A stretch of 61,593 bases of DNA from Gemmatimonadota bacterium (GCA_003221035.1 QHUB01000021.1:1-61593); one strand, 5' to 3'. Shown: positions 1 through 7,982, numbered from the stretch's first letter. A program made the numbers and translations. Notes: generated by a model from the sequence alone, not told the origin.

Positions 1-911
1 GGGCTGTACGCGCTCAGGGTGCCGACGAGCCGGCTCGCGTCCGCGGGGACGCGGGCGAGATGCTGACTCATGATGACCTGGGCCATCGCCAGCGCGAGCA
101 GGCCTTCGGTGCCGGGCTTTGCGGCGACCCATTCGTCTGCGTTCATGCCCGTGAGCGAGAGCCGCGGCCCCACGTAGACATACTTGGCCATCCCGGCCGG
201 GCGGCTGCCGTCGAACGCGTGCGACTGCGCAAAGCCGTTCTGGAACTCGACCGGCGACAGCCACGTGTCGAGGAAGTCGGCGCCGAAGGAAAGCACATAC
301 TTCGCGTTGGCAAAATCGTACGTCGGAACGGCGGCCGTACCGAACGTCATCCGGTTGCCGGCGCGCAGCGCCTCGAACCCGAACGGCTCGTAGCTGAGCC
401 GCCGGCCGCCGACCTGCTTCATCCATTCATCGATCAGATCGCCGAACGACGACCGCTCGGCGCCGGTGAGGAACACGATGCCCTTGCCTGCCGCCTCGCG
501 GACTCTGCCCTCGAGCCGCTGGATCGCGCCGTCCCAGTCGATCTCTTCGAAGGTGCCATTGGCGTTGCGCACCATCGGATGGGGCACGCGATCGGGATTG
601 TAGAGCCCCTGCAGCGCCGCCTGTCCGCGCGCACAGAGCCTGCCCCGATTGATCGGCGAGTCGGGATTCCCCTCGAGCTTGACGGCCCGACCCTCGCGGA
701 CGCGCACGCGGACGCCGCAGCCCGCCGCACATTCGCGGCAGGTGGTCGCATAGTAGGTCGCGACGCCGGGAACCTGGTCTTCGGGCTGGACCAGATACGG
801 AATCAAGCGCTCCGTCGGCTCGGGACCGATGCCACACGATGCCGCGGCTGCCCCGGCGCCGGTCACGCCGAGCACTTTCAAGAACCGTCTACGATCGAGA
901 GCGTCGGTCAT
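1..911 (-). CDS. actB: Alternative complex III subunit ActB, N-terminal part (3' end outside window)
   Basis: Molybdopterin-oxidoreductase-like subunit of alternative complex III, the membrane quinol:electron-acceptor oxidoreductase that replaces the bc1 complex in many aerobic phyla. The ATG at 911 opens a Tat-like leader (RRRFLKVLGVTG, residues 7-18) followed by AAAASC, a possible lipobox. Next comes a CxxCxxxC cluster (Cys58, Cys61, Cys65), and further on an LCARG cysteine, as in the [4Fe-4S]-binding N-terminus of the molybdopterin oxidoreductase family. ActB proteins keep this fold but normally lack the Mo cofactor. The start lies one base after the stop of the pentaheme gene upstream (TGA-C-ATG), so the two are almost certainly cotranslated. 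The reading frame is open to the left edge of the window. Identification rests on the pairing with a five-heme ActA-type protein plus the Fe-S pattern. Confidence 0.9.
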   Translation of the reverse strand, partial: MTDALDRRRFLKVLGVTGAGAAAASCGIGPEPTERLIPYLVQPEDQVPGVATYYATTCRECAAGCGVRVRVREGRAVKLEGNPDSPINRGRLCARGQAALQGLYNPDRVPHPMVRNANGTFEEIDWDGAIQRLEGRVREAAGKGIVFLTGAERSSFGDLIDEWMKQVGGRRLSYEPFGFEALRAGNRMTFGTAAVPTYDFANAKYVLSFGADFLDTWLSPVEFQNGFAQSHAFDGSRPAGMAKYVYVGPRLSLTGMNADEWVAAKPGTEGLLALAMAQVIMSQHLARVPADASRLVGTLSAYS

Positions 912-912
912 G

Positions 913-1461
913 TCAGTAGTGGCACACGCTGCAATCGCGTGTCACGTTGTTCTGCATGTGACAGCGCACGCACCAGCCCATGCGCAGCGTCGAGACCTGT
1001 TGCACCTGCGGCATCTTCTGGACGTCGCCATGGCACGTCGCGCACGCGCCCGTGCCGAGCCGCTTGATGTGCCGCATATGCGGAAAGCGCGCGAAGCCGG
1101 GAAGCGCGTAGACGCGCACCCATTCCGGTGGTTTCCGGTCACGCCACGCCGCGCGGACCTTCTGGATCTCGGCCTGATGGGTCGGCGTCGAGCCGCCGAT
1201 CAGCTGATGACATCCCATGCACGTCTGCAACGACGGAATCCCCGGCTCGCTCGAGATCGCGGCCGAGTAGTGGCAATACATGCACGGGATCTGATCCTGA
1301 CCGGCGTGGATGTCGTGACGGAAGAAGATCGGCTGGCGCGGGCCTTTGAGATTGCCCGTGTCGCTGATGACGGGCGCGCGGTATCGGTCAGGTTGTGAAG
1401 AAGTCGTTTGGACCTGCTGGCTGGTAAGCACCGCAGGCGGGAGGGTGAGAATCAACACCAC
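913..1461 (-). CDS. actA: Alternative complex III subunit ActA, pentaheme cytochrome c
   Basis: Periplasmic multiheme cytochrome of alternative complex III that passes electrons from the quinol-oxidising core toward cytochrome c or a cytochrome oxidase. Five CxxCH motifs are visible (residues 60-64, 81-85, 140-144, 164-168 and 177-181 from the GTG start), and additional His residues (e.g. His49, His52, His128, His131) could be distal ligands. About 182 residues matches a compact ActA. The first GTG (1461) gives a hydrophobic but uncharged N-terminus. In the same frame an ATT at 1491, just after an in-frame TAA, would add ten residues carrying Arg, His and Arg, i.e. a proper signal-peptide n-region, so the true start is uncertain. 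It is the first gene of the operon that continues into actB; the 93-bp gap to the next gene should hold the promoter. Confidence 0.9.
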   Translation of the reverse strand: MVLILTLPPAVLTSQQVQTTSSQPDRYRAPVISDTGNLKGPRQPIFFRHDIHAGQDQIPCMYCHYSAAISSEPGIPSLQTCMGCHQLIGGSTPTHQAEIQKVRAAWRDRKPPEWVRVYALPGFARFPHMRHIKRLGTGACATCHGDVQKMPQVQQVSTLRMGWCVRCHMQNNVTRDCSVCHY

Positions 1462-1554
1462 GACCGCAGCTGAACGCAGATGGCCTCTAATGGAGAATTA
1501 GGGGTGCTCCGCTGGCCCCCGAATGTATTGCCCCGGGGGAATTCGACACAAGGG

Positions 1555-2016
1555 CTATTCGGGACGCGCCAATAACTGGTATTTCAATCGGACGACGTCG
1601 ACAAATGCATGGACCGCGTCGAGATCCGCGAACTCCATCCAGCAATGGCGTACGCCGTCGAACACTGTGCCGTCGCGCACCGCCTGTTTGATCACCCGCG
1701 GCAATCCGTTGGTGGCGCTGATTTCCTGCTCTTCCGGGCCCGACAAGACGAAGGTGCCGCTGACGCCCGACTGCATCGGGTGCAGATAGCCAAGCTTGCG
1801 GCCGCCGACTTCGTACATCCACACCCATTTCCAAGTGGTGCCGAGGTAGACGACTTGCTCGGTTACGTGGCGGAGGGTCCGCAGCTCTTCGCGGGCTTTC
1901 TTGAAGCGTTGGGCTGCGCGCGGGGACAAATCCCGAACAGGTTGGTCGGGCTTGGGCCGCTGGCGCGGGCTCAAGTAGAGATGGGTGGCCCAATAATCAT
2001 TGTTTGGCTTGTTCAT
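1555..2016 (-). CDS. Conserved small protein, possibly DUF3788-like
   Basis: A 153-residue soluble protein without signal peptide or membrane segment. It has a charged N-terminal third (residues 1-55) and a central WKWVWMYEVGGRKLGYLHP stretch. The C-terminal half has alternating hydrophobic strands and ends in FVDVVRLKYQLLA. The pattern of a Trp-rich segment, a short strand reporting 'LGYL.P', and a late 'F.D...V..L..IK' helix resembles DUF3788/DUF1801-type small domains, but I cannot name the family firmly. The start overlaps the stop of the upstream enolase-superfamily gene by 20 bp, so it sits at the end of the long minus-strand catabolic run. No catalytic residues can be assigned. Confidence 0.6.
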   Translation of the reverse strand: MNKPNNDYWATHLYLSPRQRPKPDQPVRDLSPRAAQRFKKAREELRTLRHVTEQVVYLGTTWKWVWMYEVGGRKLGYLHPMQSGVSGTFVLSGPEEQEISATNGLPRVIKQAVRDGTVFDGVRHCWMEFADLDAVHAFVDVVRLKYQLLARPE

Positions 2017-3154
2017 CGCGCCCCAAAAGTACAGGTACGGTCAAGAGGCGAAATCGGCCGGGATCGAGCAGCCGGCCACACGACTGTTGCGGCACCGCCA
2101 TACGTCCGTCCCGCCCCATCGTGAGCTTGATGACGTCGCCGTTGCGGCCGAACCAGCGGGCGGAGGGCTCGAGGTCGGACGCGTAGACGAACAGGGGCAA
2201 GGAGGCCGCGGCGAGCGCGCATTGGGACCCGATGCCGGACTCGGGCATCGTCCCGGCCCAGAGCTTGGCGCCATACCCGGCGGCCAGGCGATAGATCCGG
2301 CAGACCTCGGTCAGGCCGCCGACCCGGTGGACTTTGATGTTCCAGACCTTGGGCCCATTCAGCGCGATGACCTGTTTTGCCGCGCGCGCATCGCGCAGCG
2401 TCTCGTCCAGACAAACCGGCGTGCGCAGCGCCTCGCCGAGCCGGGCGTGCCCGACCAGCTCGTCGGGATGGAGTGGCTGCTCGATATAGAGGAGCCCGGC
2501 GTCGTCGAGCGCGCGCAGCGCGTGCTCATCGCGCGGCCACTCGTAGGCGCCGTTCGCATCCACCGTGAGCGGCAGGTTGCTGCCCTCGAGCCCTTTGCGT
2601 GCGGCCTGGACGGCCACGGCGTCCCAGCCCGGCGCGACTTTGATCTTCACGCGCGTGTATCCGTGCTTCACCGCGTCGTAGACCGCGCGCGTCAGCGCAG
2701 CGGGATCGCGGTTCGGGGGAATGCCAATCGCGACGCCGCAGGGGACACTCGCCGCCGGTGGCACACCCAGGCGCTCCGCGAGCACCGCGGCGAGCCCTGT
2801 GCCGCGACTGTGGGCTTCGAGATCCCACGCGGCCGTCTCGACTCCGGCGCGCGCAAACCAGTTGCCCCGCACCCCGTCGCGAAGCGTGGCATCGACCGCC
2901 TCAGGGCTCGCGAACTCGCGGCCGACCACACGCGGCAGCAGGACACGCGCGATCATGTCGCGCGCGCTCGCGAGCGTCTCTTCCGAGTAAAACGGAAACT
3001 GAAACGGCGGCGACTCCCCGTAGCCGGCGTGCCCGGCGTCGTCATGGAGCACGACGACAATCGATCGCCGCTCGGTCATCGTGCCGCCCGAGATCACAAA
3101 GGGCTCGAGCAGCGGCAGCGACAGATCGAACAGCTCAGCGCGCGCGATGCGCAT
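1997..3154 (-). CDS. Enolase-superfamily enzyme of the o-succinylbenzoate synthase / N-succinylamino acid racemase group
   Basis: A TIM-barrel enzyme with the muconate-lactonising-enzyme subgroup residues in order: the VKIKVAPGWD strand with the KxK pair, Asp in VDANGAYEW, Glu in YIEQPL, a second acidic ligand in CLDETL, and the opposite-face Lys in VWNIKVHRVGG. The PGWD signature after KxK is typical of the OSBS/NSAR group, which either dehydrates SHCHC in menaquinone synthesis or racemises N-succinyl amino acids. Length (385 aa) is normal. No other men gene is nearby. The neighbours are an FAD amine-oxidase-like protein, a DapA-type lyase and amidohydrolases, so an amino-acid racemase role is at least as likely as menaquinone synthesis. 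It overlaps both neighbouring genes by about 20 bp. Confidence 0.85.
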   Translation of the reverse strand: MRIARAELFDLSLPLLEPFVISGGTMTERRSIVVVLHDDAGHAGYGESPPFQFPFYSEETLASARDMIARVLLPRVVGREFASPEAVDATLRDGVRGNWFARAGVETAAWDLEAHSRGTGLAAVLAERLGVPPAASVPCGVAIGIPPNRDPAALTRAVYDAVKHGYTRVKIKVAPGWDAVAVQAARKGLEGSNLPLTVDANGAYEWPRDEHALRALDDAGLLYIEQPLHPDELVGHARLGEALRTPVCLDETLRDARAAKQVIALNGPKVWNIKVHRVGGLTEVCRIYRLAAGYGAKLWAGTMPESGIGSQCALAAASLPLFVYASDLEPSARWFGRNGDVIKLTMGRDGRMAVPQQSCGRLLDPGRFRLLTVPVLLGRDEQAKQ

Positions 3155-4289
3155 CGGGCAGAAGGTCGAGGAAATGCAGCTCGCCGCCGCGGCGTGCCAG
3201 GTGATCGTTGGCCTCCCGCTCCAGCACGACCGCGAGCAAGCCGTCGTGCGGATCGAAGATCAAGAAGTGCAGTGCCCGCTGTGTGCGGGAGCCGTCTGTG
3301 GCGGGATATTCCTCGAGCGGAAGTTGGAAGAAGGTGTGGAGCTGCACCGATGAGCAGCCTCGGAGCGCATACTCGACGATCATTCGGCCCGAATTGATGT
3401 TGCCGGTGCCTGAAAAAGGACGGTACGGGACGGTACGGGACGATAAGGGACGGTAAGAGTCCAAGACTCGCAGGTTTCTGTCGCTCAGATCCTGGCCGCC
3501 GTACGCGATCCCATGCTCCACGTCGTACAGCCGATTAAACACCGTAAGCGCGTCAGCGCCGCTCGCGGCATCCAGCATCGCGCGCTGAAAACCATCGTCG
3601 AAGCGCGCGTTCATCAGCTTCATCGCGAGCTTCACGGGCGCGTGCGCGCGGATGCGCCCCGGCACTTCGCGCAGCCAGCGGAGAATCTGCGCCTGTTCCG
3701 CGGCCAGCTCGTCACCGGCCAGGGTCGGCGAGAAATCCTTCTCGAGCAGGAGCGGTGTCTCGCCCCAGGCATCGGCCAGCGCACGCGTGGTAAACGCGTA
3801 CTCGGCGTCGCGAAACGGCTCATCCAAATGCGGGAGGTGATACTTCACCGACGGCACTGCCAGCAACCGGCCCGCGCGCGTGAGATCGCGACCCGCGCGC
3901 ACGAGCGCGAGATAATCGTCGAGCGAGCGGTCCCAGCCCCTGCCCTTCCAGGTCACGGTCCAGCCGTCCCCGCGACGCTCGACTTTCATTTTTGACTCGT
4001 GAATCGCCCACGCCGCCATCGACTGCTCGCCCGCGGCGTCCTGCGCGATGACAGTCTTGAGTACGACGAACGCGAGACCGGCTTCGGCATCTGTTTCGAG
4101 TTGTCCCGCGTTCAGCGAGAGCTGGCCGGAGCCCTTGCCGATCGGATGCGGCAGGGGCTGACCGAGAAACTGCGCGGACAGATTGATGCGATACGCATCG
4201 CGCACGTATTCCGGAAAGTCGCGCGGGAGCGCGCGCTTGAAGCGCTCGAAGTCGTTACTGAGCGAAGCGCGAGAGCCGGAACTGCTCAT
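3135..4289 (-). CDS. Dihydroorotate dehydrogenase-like FMN TIM-barrel protein
   Basis: A 384-residue protein with the order of motifs expected of a dihydroorotate/dihydropyrimidine dehydrogenase barrel: an N-terminal PIGKGSGQL segment, the GLAFVVLKTV strand, a VKLAMKL strand with Lys, GADALTVFNR, and a C-terminal FSGTGNINSG...EYALRGCSSVQLHTFF phosphate-binding end. These match the family's FMN-binding strands. Conservation is too loose to claim pyrimidine synthesis, and the context (racemase, FAD oxidoreductase, DapA-like enzyme) points to a catabolic oxidoreductase. Just before the FSGTGNI strand the gene carries a tandem decamer array (3417-3456) that encodes the odd peptide YRPLSSRTVPYRP. 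It starts inside the end of the FAD-oxidoreductase gene (35-bp overlap) and overlaps the next gene by 20 bp. Confidence 0.7.
   Translation of the reverse strand: MSSSGSRASLSNDFERFKRALPRDFPEYVRDAYRINLSAQFLGQPLPHPIGKGSGQLSLNAGQLETDAEAGLAFVVLKTVIAQDAAGEQSMAAWAIHESKMKVERRGDGWTVTWKGRGWDRSLDDYLALVRAGRDLTRAGRLLAVPSVKYHLPHLDEPFRDAEYAFTTRALADAWGETPLLLEKDFSPTLAGDELAAEQAQILRWLREVPGRIRAHAPVKLAMKLMNARFDDGFQRAMLDAASGADALTVFNRLYDVEHGIAYGGQDLSDRNLRVLDSYRPLSSRTVPYRPFSGTGNINSGRMIVEYALRGCSSVQLHTFFQLPLEEYPATDGSRTQRALHFLIFDPHDGLLAVVLEREANDHLARRGGELHFLDLLPDAHRAR
3417..3456. repeat. Four decamer repeats (GGGACGGTAC type) inside a coding sequence
   Basis: Four consecutive 10-bp units: AGGACGGTAC, GGGACGGTAC, GGGACGATAA, GGGACGGTAA. 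The array lies in frame inside the dihydroorotate-dehydrogenase-like gene, immediately before its conserved FSGTGNI strand. The core GGACGGT recurs in arrays at 43767, 50306 and, as GACGGTCG, at 6317. Confidence 0.9.
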
Positions 4290-5424
4290 TCGGCGCTTCT
4301 CCCGTCAGTACGAGCCGAGCCACCAGCTCGCCGACCGCCGGACCGTGCTTGAACCCGTGACCCGAGCCGCCGCCGAGCAGCCAGGTGTTCTGCGCGCGCG
4401 GATGGCGGTCGATGATGAAATGCTCGTCGGGCGACTGCTCGTACTGGCACACGCGCGACTCGAGCAGCGGCGCGTCCTTCAGGCCGGGGAAGCGGTAGGC
4501 GAGGTATTCGCGCGCGATCTGCAGGGCGGCGTCGCTCGGCTTCCGCTCGCCGGTGGTCGGATCGAACAGCGGGCCGCGCGTGTCGTCCGCGACCTTGAAG
4601 CCGCGCCACTCGTTGCCGGGAATGCCGTACATGAAGCGGGTCCCGTGGTCCGCCCAGACGGGCAGCGCTTCTTCCGTGAAGCGCCGGTCGCCTGCCGGCG
4701 TGCCGAAGAAGAACACCTCCTGACGCGTGGGGCGCACCCGCTCGCCGATCACGTCTGGAAACAACGCGCCGAGCCAGGGGCCGCAGGCAAAGACGAAAGC
4801 ATCAGCGGTCAGCCGGCTGCCATCAGTTAACTGGACACTGGACAGCTCGCCCGCGCGAGCGTCGATCGGTCCCTGCACACCGAGCTGCGTGTACTCGCCG
4901 CCCTCGGCGAGGAACGCCTCGAGCACCGCGGCGCAGGCGCGGCGCGCCGTGAGATAACCGGCATCGTGTTCGAGAATGGCCCACCGCACCTGCTCGCAGT
5001 TGATTTGCGGATACCGGCGCGCGACGTCGGCGCCTTGTAGCTCCTCGAAGTCGACGCGCGCGTCACGCAGGATCGGCAGCGCGGCCTTTTCGTACTGCTC
5101 GTCGCTCTCCACCAGCCAGAGCACACCGATCCTGTGAAGGAGCTGGCGATGCCAGCGCGTCTCGTGCTCCTTCCACAGCGCCAGCGCGCGCGCGGCCATG
5201 TGCGTGTAGACGGCACGCGTGCCATACGTGGCGCGAATCACGCGCGTCTCGCCCCCGGAGCTGGCGCGGGAGTTGCCGGGTCCCCAGGCATCGACCAGTG
5301 TGACGCGCGCGCCCCCCCCGCGGCGGCGCAGAAAGAGCGCCGTCCACCCGCCGAACGCACCCGCGCCGACGACTACGATGTGCCGCTGCTTGGCCTGTGG
5401 CATCAGGACGCCCCCAAGCGCCAC
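4255..5424 (-). CDS. FAD-dependent oxidoreductase, monomeric sarcosine oxidase type (DAO family), with Tat-like leader
   Basis: Amine/imino-acid oxidase-type flavoprotein. The Rossmann motif VVVGAGAFGG follows the N-terminus, and TLVDAWGPGNSRASSGGETR matches the sarcosine-oxidase family. RVCQYEQSPDEHFIID (Cys about 326) aligns with the cysteine that carries covalent FAD in monomeric sarcosine oxidase, and the C-terminal GGGSGHGFKHGPAVG closes the FAD site. From the first GTG (5424) the protein lacks a leader. In the same frame upstream the codons read ERRSFIKTSAAVALGGVLM, a near-perfect twin-arginine signal, beginning at 5463 with ACG where ATG would be expected. Either an ACG start is used and the enzyme is exported, or the leader has been lost. 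It directly follows the DapA-like gene and overlaps the next gene by 35 bp. Confidence 0.88.
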   Translation of the reverse strand: MALGGVLMPQAKQRHIVVVGAGAFGGWTALFLRRRGGGARVTLVDAWGPGNSRASSGGETRVIRATYGTRAVYTHMAARALALWKEHETRWHRQLLHRIGVLWLVESDEQYEKAALPILRDARVDFEELQGADVARRYPQINCEQVRWAILEHDAGYLTARRACAAVLEAFLAEGGEYTQLGVQGPIDARAGELSSVQLTDGSRLTADAFVFACGPWLGALFPDVIGERVRPTRQEVFFFGTPAGDRRFTEEALPVWADHGTRFMYGIPGNEWRGFKVADDTRGPLFDPTTGERKPSDAALQIAREYLAYRFPGLKDAPLLESRVCQYEQSPDEHFIIDRHPRAQNTWLLGGGSGHGFKHGPAVGELVARLVLTGEAPNEQFRLSRFAQ

Positions 5425-5456
5425 CGCGGCGCTGGTTTTGATGAATGACCGTCGCT

Positions 5457-6311
5457 CTACCGTACGCGAGCCTCACGCACCGCGCGTCGCACCGCCTCGC
5501 GCTCGGCGGCCGGCAACGCCGGGCCCCATGGATCGTCGCAGGCGTCGTCTGGAATCACGCCCTCTGCAGCGACAGCCCAGAGCATCCGACGGATATAGCC
5601 TTCCATCGGTTCTCGGAAGGTCAGTTGTGCGAAGCCGTCGAGCTGCGCGGAGAGGCGTGTAAAGGCGTGATCGTCGCCACGCTGCCGCGCGCTTAGCAGC
5701 GCCGCCTGCACATCCGTCAGCGCCGCGCCCATCCCGATCAACGCCGCGCGCGCGCCGAGCATCAGAGAGTAGCCGAGAAATCGATCTTCACCCGAGATGA
5801 GCAGCTGGTCGGGATGCTCGCGCATCAGCGCGGCGATCCGCTGGAACGTCATGACCGAATCCAGCGTCGCGACCTTGATGCCGATCACGGCCGGCACCGC
5901 CAGAATGTGGTGCAACGTGTCATCGTCGTAATCCACGCCGCCGGCCGCTTCATAGAGATAGAACGCGATGACGGGCAGCTCGCGCCCGAGCTCCGCATGG
6001 TACTCGGCGGCACGCGCGCGGCGCGGAAACGCGAGCAAGGCATCAGCGCCCCCGCGCTTCGCATCGCGCGCCATTTCCTGAGAGTTCGCTCCCGCCACGA
6101 TGACCTTGTCGGGCAGCTCGGCACGCCAGGTTTCGAGGACGCCCTGCCGCTGGCGGGTCGCCAGGTGGGGTCCGCGGCCGGTGTGTGCCCAGACCGCCAC
6201 GCCGGCCACGGCCTGTTTCGCCATCCAGCGAGCGTAGTCACGCTGTGCGCGCTCGTCGATCGTCGAGCCGCTGAACGGTACGGGAACGGCGGGAATGAGT
6301 CCCCACTCCAA
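5457..6311 (-). CDS. DapA / N-acetylneuraminate lyase-superfamily aldolase
   Basis: A 284-residue TIM-barrel lyase that forms a Schiff base with a 2-keto acid. Lys146 in VIGIKVATLDS is the Schiff-base lysine and Tyr118 or Tyr120 in AFYLYEA is the catalytic tyrosine. The GxxGE-type substrate carboxylate loop near residue 44 is replaced by HTGRG, so it is unlikely to be true dihydrodipicolinate synthase. Related proteins act on sugar acids, hydroxyproline derivatives or hydroxy-oxo acids. The start is TTG (6311), with no upstream ATG or GTG in frame. It lies between an amidohydrolase gene and the FAD oxidoreductase, in one coupled run. Confidence 0.85.
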   Translation of the reverse strand: MEWGLIPAVPVPFSGSTIDERAQRDYARWMAKQAVAGVAVWAHTGRGPHLATRQRQGVLETWRAELPDKVIVAGANSQEMARDAKRGGADALLAFPRRARAAEYHAELGRELPVIAFYLYEAAGGVDYDDDTLHHILAVPAVIGIKVATLDSVMTFQRIAALMREHPDQLLISGEDRFLGYSLMLGARAALIGMGAALTDVQAALLSARQRGDDHAFTRLSAQLDGFAQLTFREPMEGYIRRMLWAVAAEGVIPDDACDDPWGPALPAAEREAVRRAVREARVR

Positions 6312-6316
6312 GCGCT

Positions 6317-6345
6317 GTCGGACGGTCGGACGGTCGGACAGTCGG
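6317..6345. repeat. Octamer tandem repeat (GTCGGACG)
   Basis: GTCGGACG, GTCGGACG, GTCGGACA and a partial fourth unit fill most of the 39-bp gap between the amidohydrolase and DapA-like genes. On the minus strand this reads as repeated ACCGTCCG directly upstream of the TTG start at 6311. It shares the ACCGTCC core with arrays at 3417, 43767 and 50306. Confidence 0.85.
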
Positions 6346-6350
6346 TCCGC

Positions 6351-7127
6351 CTATGCCACCGCGAGGGCTTGCAGGTTGTCGCACTCTATCGCACGCCGCC
6401 GCTCCGGCGACAGATCGAGCAAATCGAGCTTGGCGACGCTGGTTTCCGGCAACCGCAGCGGCTGTCCGGTGCCGAACACGAACCGGTCGGTGCCGATCGT
6501 GTCGAGCAGCCGCGCGAGGTGATCCTCCGGCGGCCCCCAGATCCACGAAATGTCCCACCAGATGCGGCGCGCTTCATCGGGAGTCGAACCGAAGTGCACT
6601 TCTTCGATGAACGAATGATCCGCGTGCGTGACGAGCAGTCGCACGGCTCTGTCGCTCCGGATCAACGCGCGTACCGCCGCCGCGGGAAGCTCAGCCACGC
6701 GATCGTTGGGATGGCGCTGACGTCCGTCCTCGAGCCGCACCGCGAGCATCAGGGGCATGCGGGCGGCACCGCAGGCGGTTGCGAGCGCGCGCATCTCACC
6801 GCCCGCCGGATCGAGTCCCAGATACAGCGGATCGCAGCGCACCGCGGGCGCCTTGGCTGTAACCGCATCGGCAAGCACCCGCTCCCAGGAGGGCAGCGCG
6901 GGATGAAGCGTCGGCACGGGTTTGAAGCGCTTTTCCTTGCGCGCCGTCTCGTACAGCCACGCGTTGCCTTCCGTCGGATCCCGCCAAAACAGGCCGGGCA
7001 GGTGCGTGACCCAGGCGACGTCGATCTTCGTGCGCCCGAGCGCCTGCAACAGCCCATCGGGCGAAGTCCCCGGGACCTTGCGCCACGGATAGGCGCCGAG
7101 AAACGCATTGCAATCGATGCGCGGCAT
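6351..7127 (-). CDS. Amidohydrolase-2 family protein (divergent)
   Basis: A 258-residue amidohydrolase-2-like TIM barrel with MPRIDCNAFLG at the N-terminus, LLVTHADHSF in the middle, and DRFVFGTGQPLR where family members have the GSD/GTD metal ligand. The N-terminal HxH is replaced by DCN and the terminal Asp by GTGQ, so the usual metal site is eroded; the protein may be a non-catalytic partner or act with a different metal set. Its ATG overlaps the stop of the second amidohydrolase gene (TGATG), which argues that the pair acts together. Confidence 0.75.
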   Translation of the reverse strand: MPRIDCNAFLGAYPWRKVPGTSPDGLLQALGRTKIDVAWVTHLPGLFWRDPTEGNAWLYETARKEKRFKPVPTLHPALPSWERVLADAVTAKAPAVRCDPLYLGLDPAGGEMRALATACGAARMPLMLAVRLEDGRQRHPNDRVAELPAAAVRALIRSDRAVRLLVTHADHSFIEEVHFGSTPDEARRIWWDISWIWGPPEDHLARLLDTIGTDRFVFGTGQPLRLPETSVAKLDLLDLSPERRRAIECDNLQALAVA

Positions 7128-7933
7128 CAGTCTGCCTGGAAGGCGTCAGGAGGAAAAACTCGCGCCGCGTTCTTCCACCGGACCAGCTCGGCATCCTGCG
7201 GTGACAACAACGCCTCGAGGTAGCGCAGCTTGGCCCAGCCGGTGTCCATCGTAATGTCGCTGCCCCAGAGCAGTCGATCGACGCCGACGCTCGCGAGGCA
7301 CGCCTCCAGCATGCCGCCGTCCACGCCACTCCCGGACAAGTCCACGTAGATGTTCGCGACATCCCGCACGGCATGCAGCGAATGCTGCCAGTCTCCGCCG
7401 CCGCCGATATGCGCCAGGATGAAGGCGACATCCGGATGACGCCATGCGAGCGCGCAGAGCTCGACGGCGTCCGAGGCTTCCTGCCCCGGCCAATCGCGGC
7501 GACGATGCTGCCAGATGTGCTGGAGCACGGGAACACGGCGGTCGCGCGCGAGCACGGCGATCGGATCGAGCAGCGGGTCATCCGCGCGGCGGCTCGCCGC
7601 GAGCTTGATCCCGATCATTCCTGCGTCGAGACAGCGCACGATCTCGGCGCGCGCATGGGCCGTGTAATTGGGATTCACGCAGACATAGCCTCGAATCCGA
7701 TCCGGGTGCGCGCGTTGCAGCGCGAGCAGGGCGTCGTTGCCGGCAGTGACGTCGCGAGGCGAAGGGAAATACGTCGGTGAGGTGAAGCCGAAACTGCCCA
7801 GAATCGAGGCGACATGCGCTGTGATGCCGATCTTCTCGCCCGCGGTCAGACGGCTGGCGTTGCGCTCGCGCCAGTCGGCGCGCGGCGTCCGGGCATGGAA
7901 GAAGTGGGCGTGGACGTCGATCAGCATTGCCAC
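7127..7933 (-). CDS. Amidohydrolase-2 family metal-dependent hydrolase
   Basis: A 268-residue TIM-barrel hydrolase or decarboxylase of the aminocarboxymuconate-semialdehyde-decarboxylase-like group. The N-terminal HAHFF holds the HxH metal ligands, MIGIKLAASR the barrel lysine, LQHIWQH and FILAHIGGGG the two His strands, and LLWGSDITMD the terminal Asp. All expected ligands are present, in contrast to its coupled neighbour. It is the first gene of the left catabolic run, and the 49-bp gap to the divergent Yip1-type gene should contain promoters for both. The natural substrate cannot be read from sequence. Confidence 0.85.
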   Translation of the reverse strand: MAMLIDVHAHFFHARTPRADWRERNASRLTAGEKIGITAHVASILGSFGFTSPTYFPSPRDVTAGNDALLALQRAHPDRIRGYVCVNPNYTAHARAEIVRCLDAGMIGIKLAASRRADDPLLDPIAVLARDRRVPVLQHIWQHRRRDWPGQEASDAVELCALAWRHPDVAFILAHIGGGGDWQHSLHAVRDVANIYVDLSGSGVDGGMLEACLASVGVDRLLWGSDITMDTGWAKLRYLEALLSPQDAELVRWKNAARVFPPDAFQAD

Positions 7934-7982
7934 AATCTACGACGCTCTTATCTTGTGGGGTCCTTCGCAAGGGTAAATCTCG

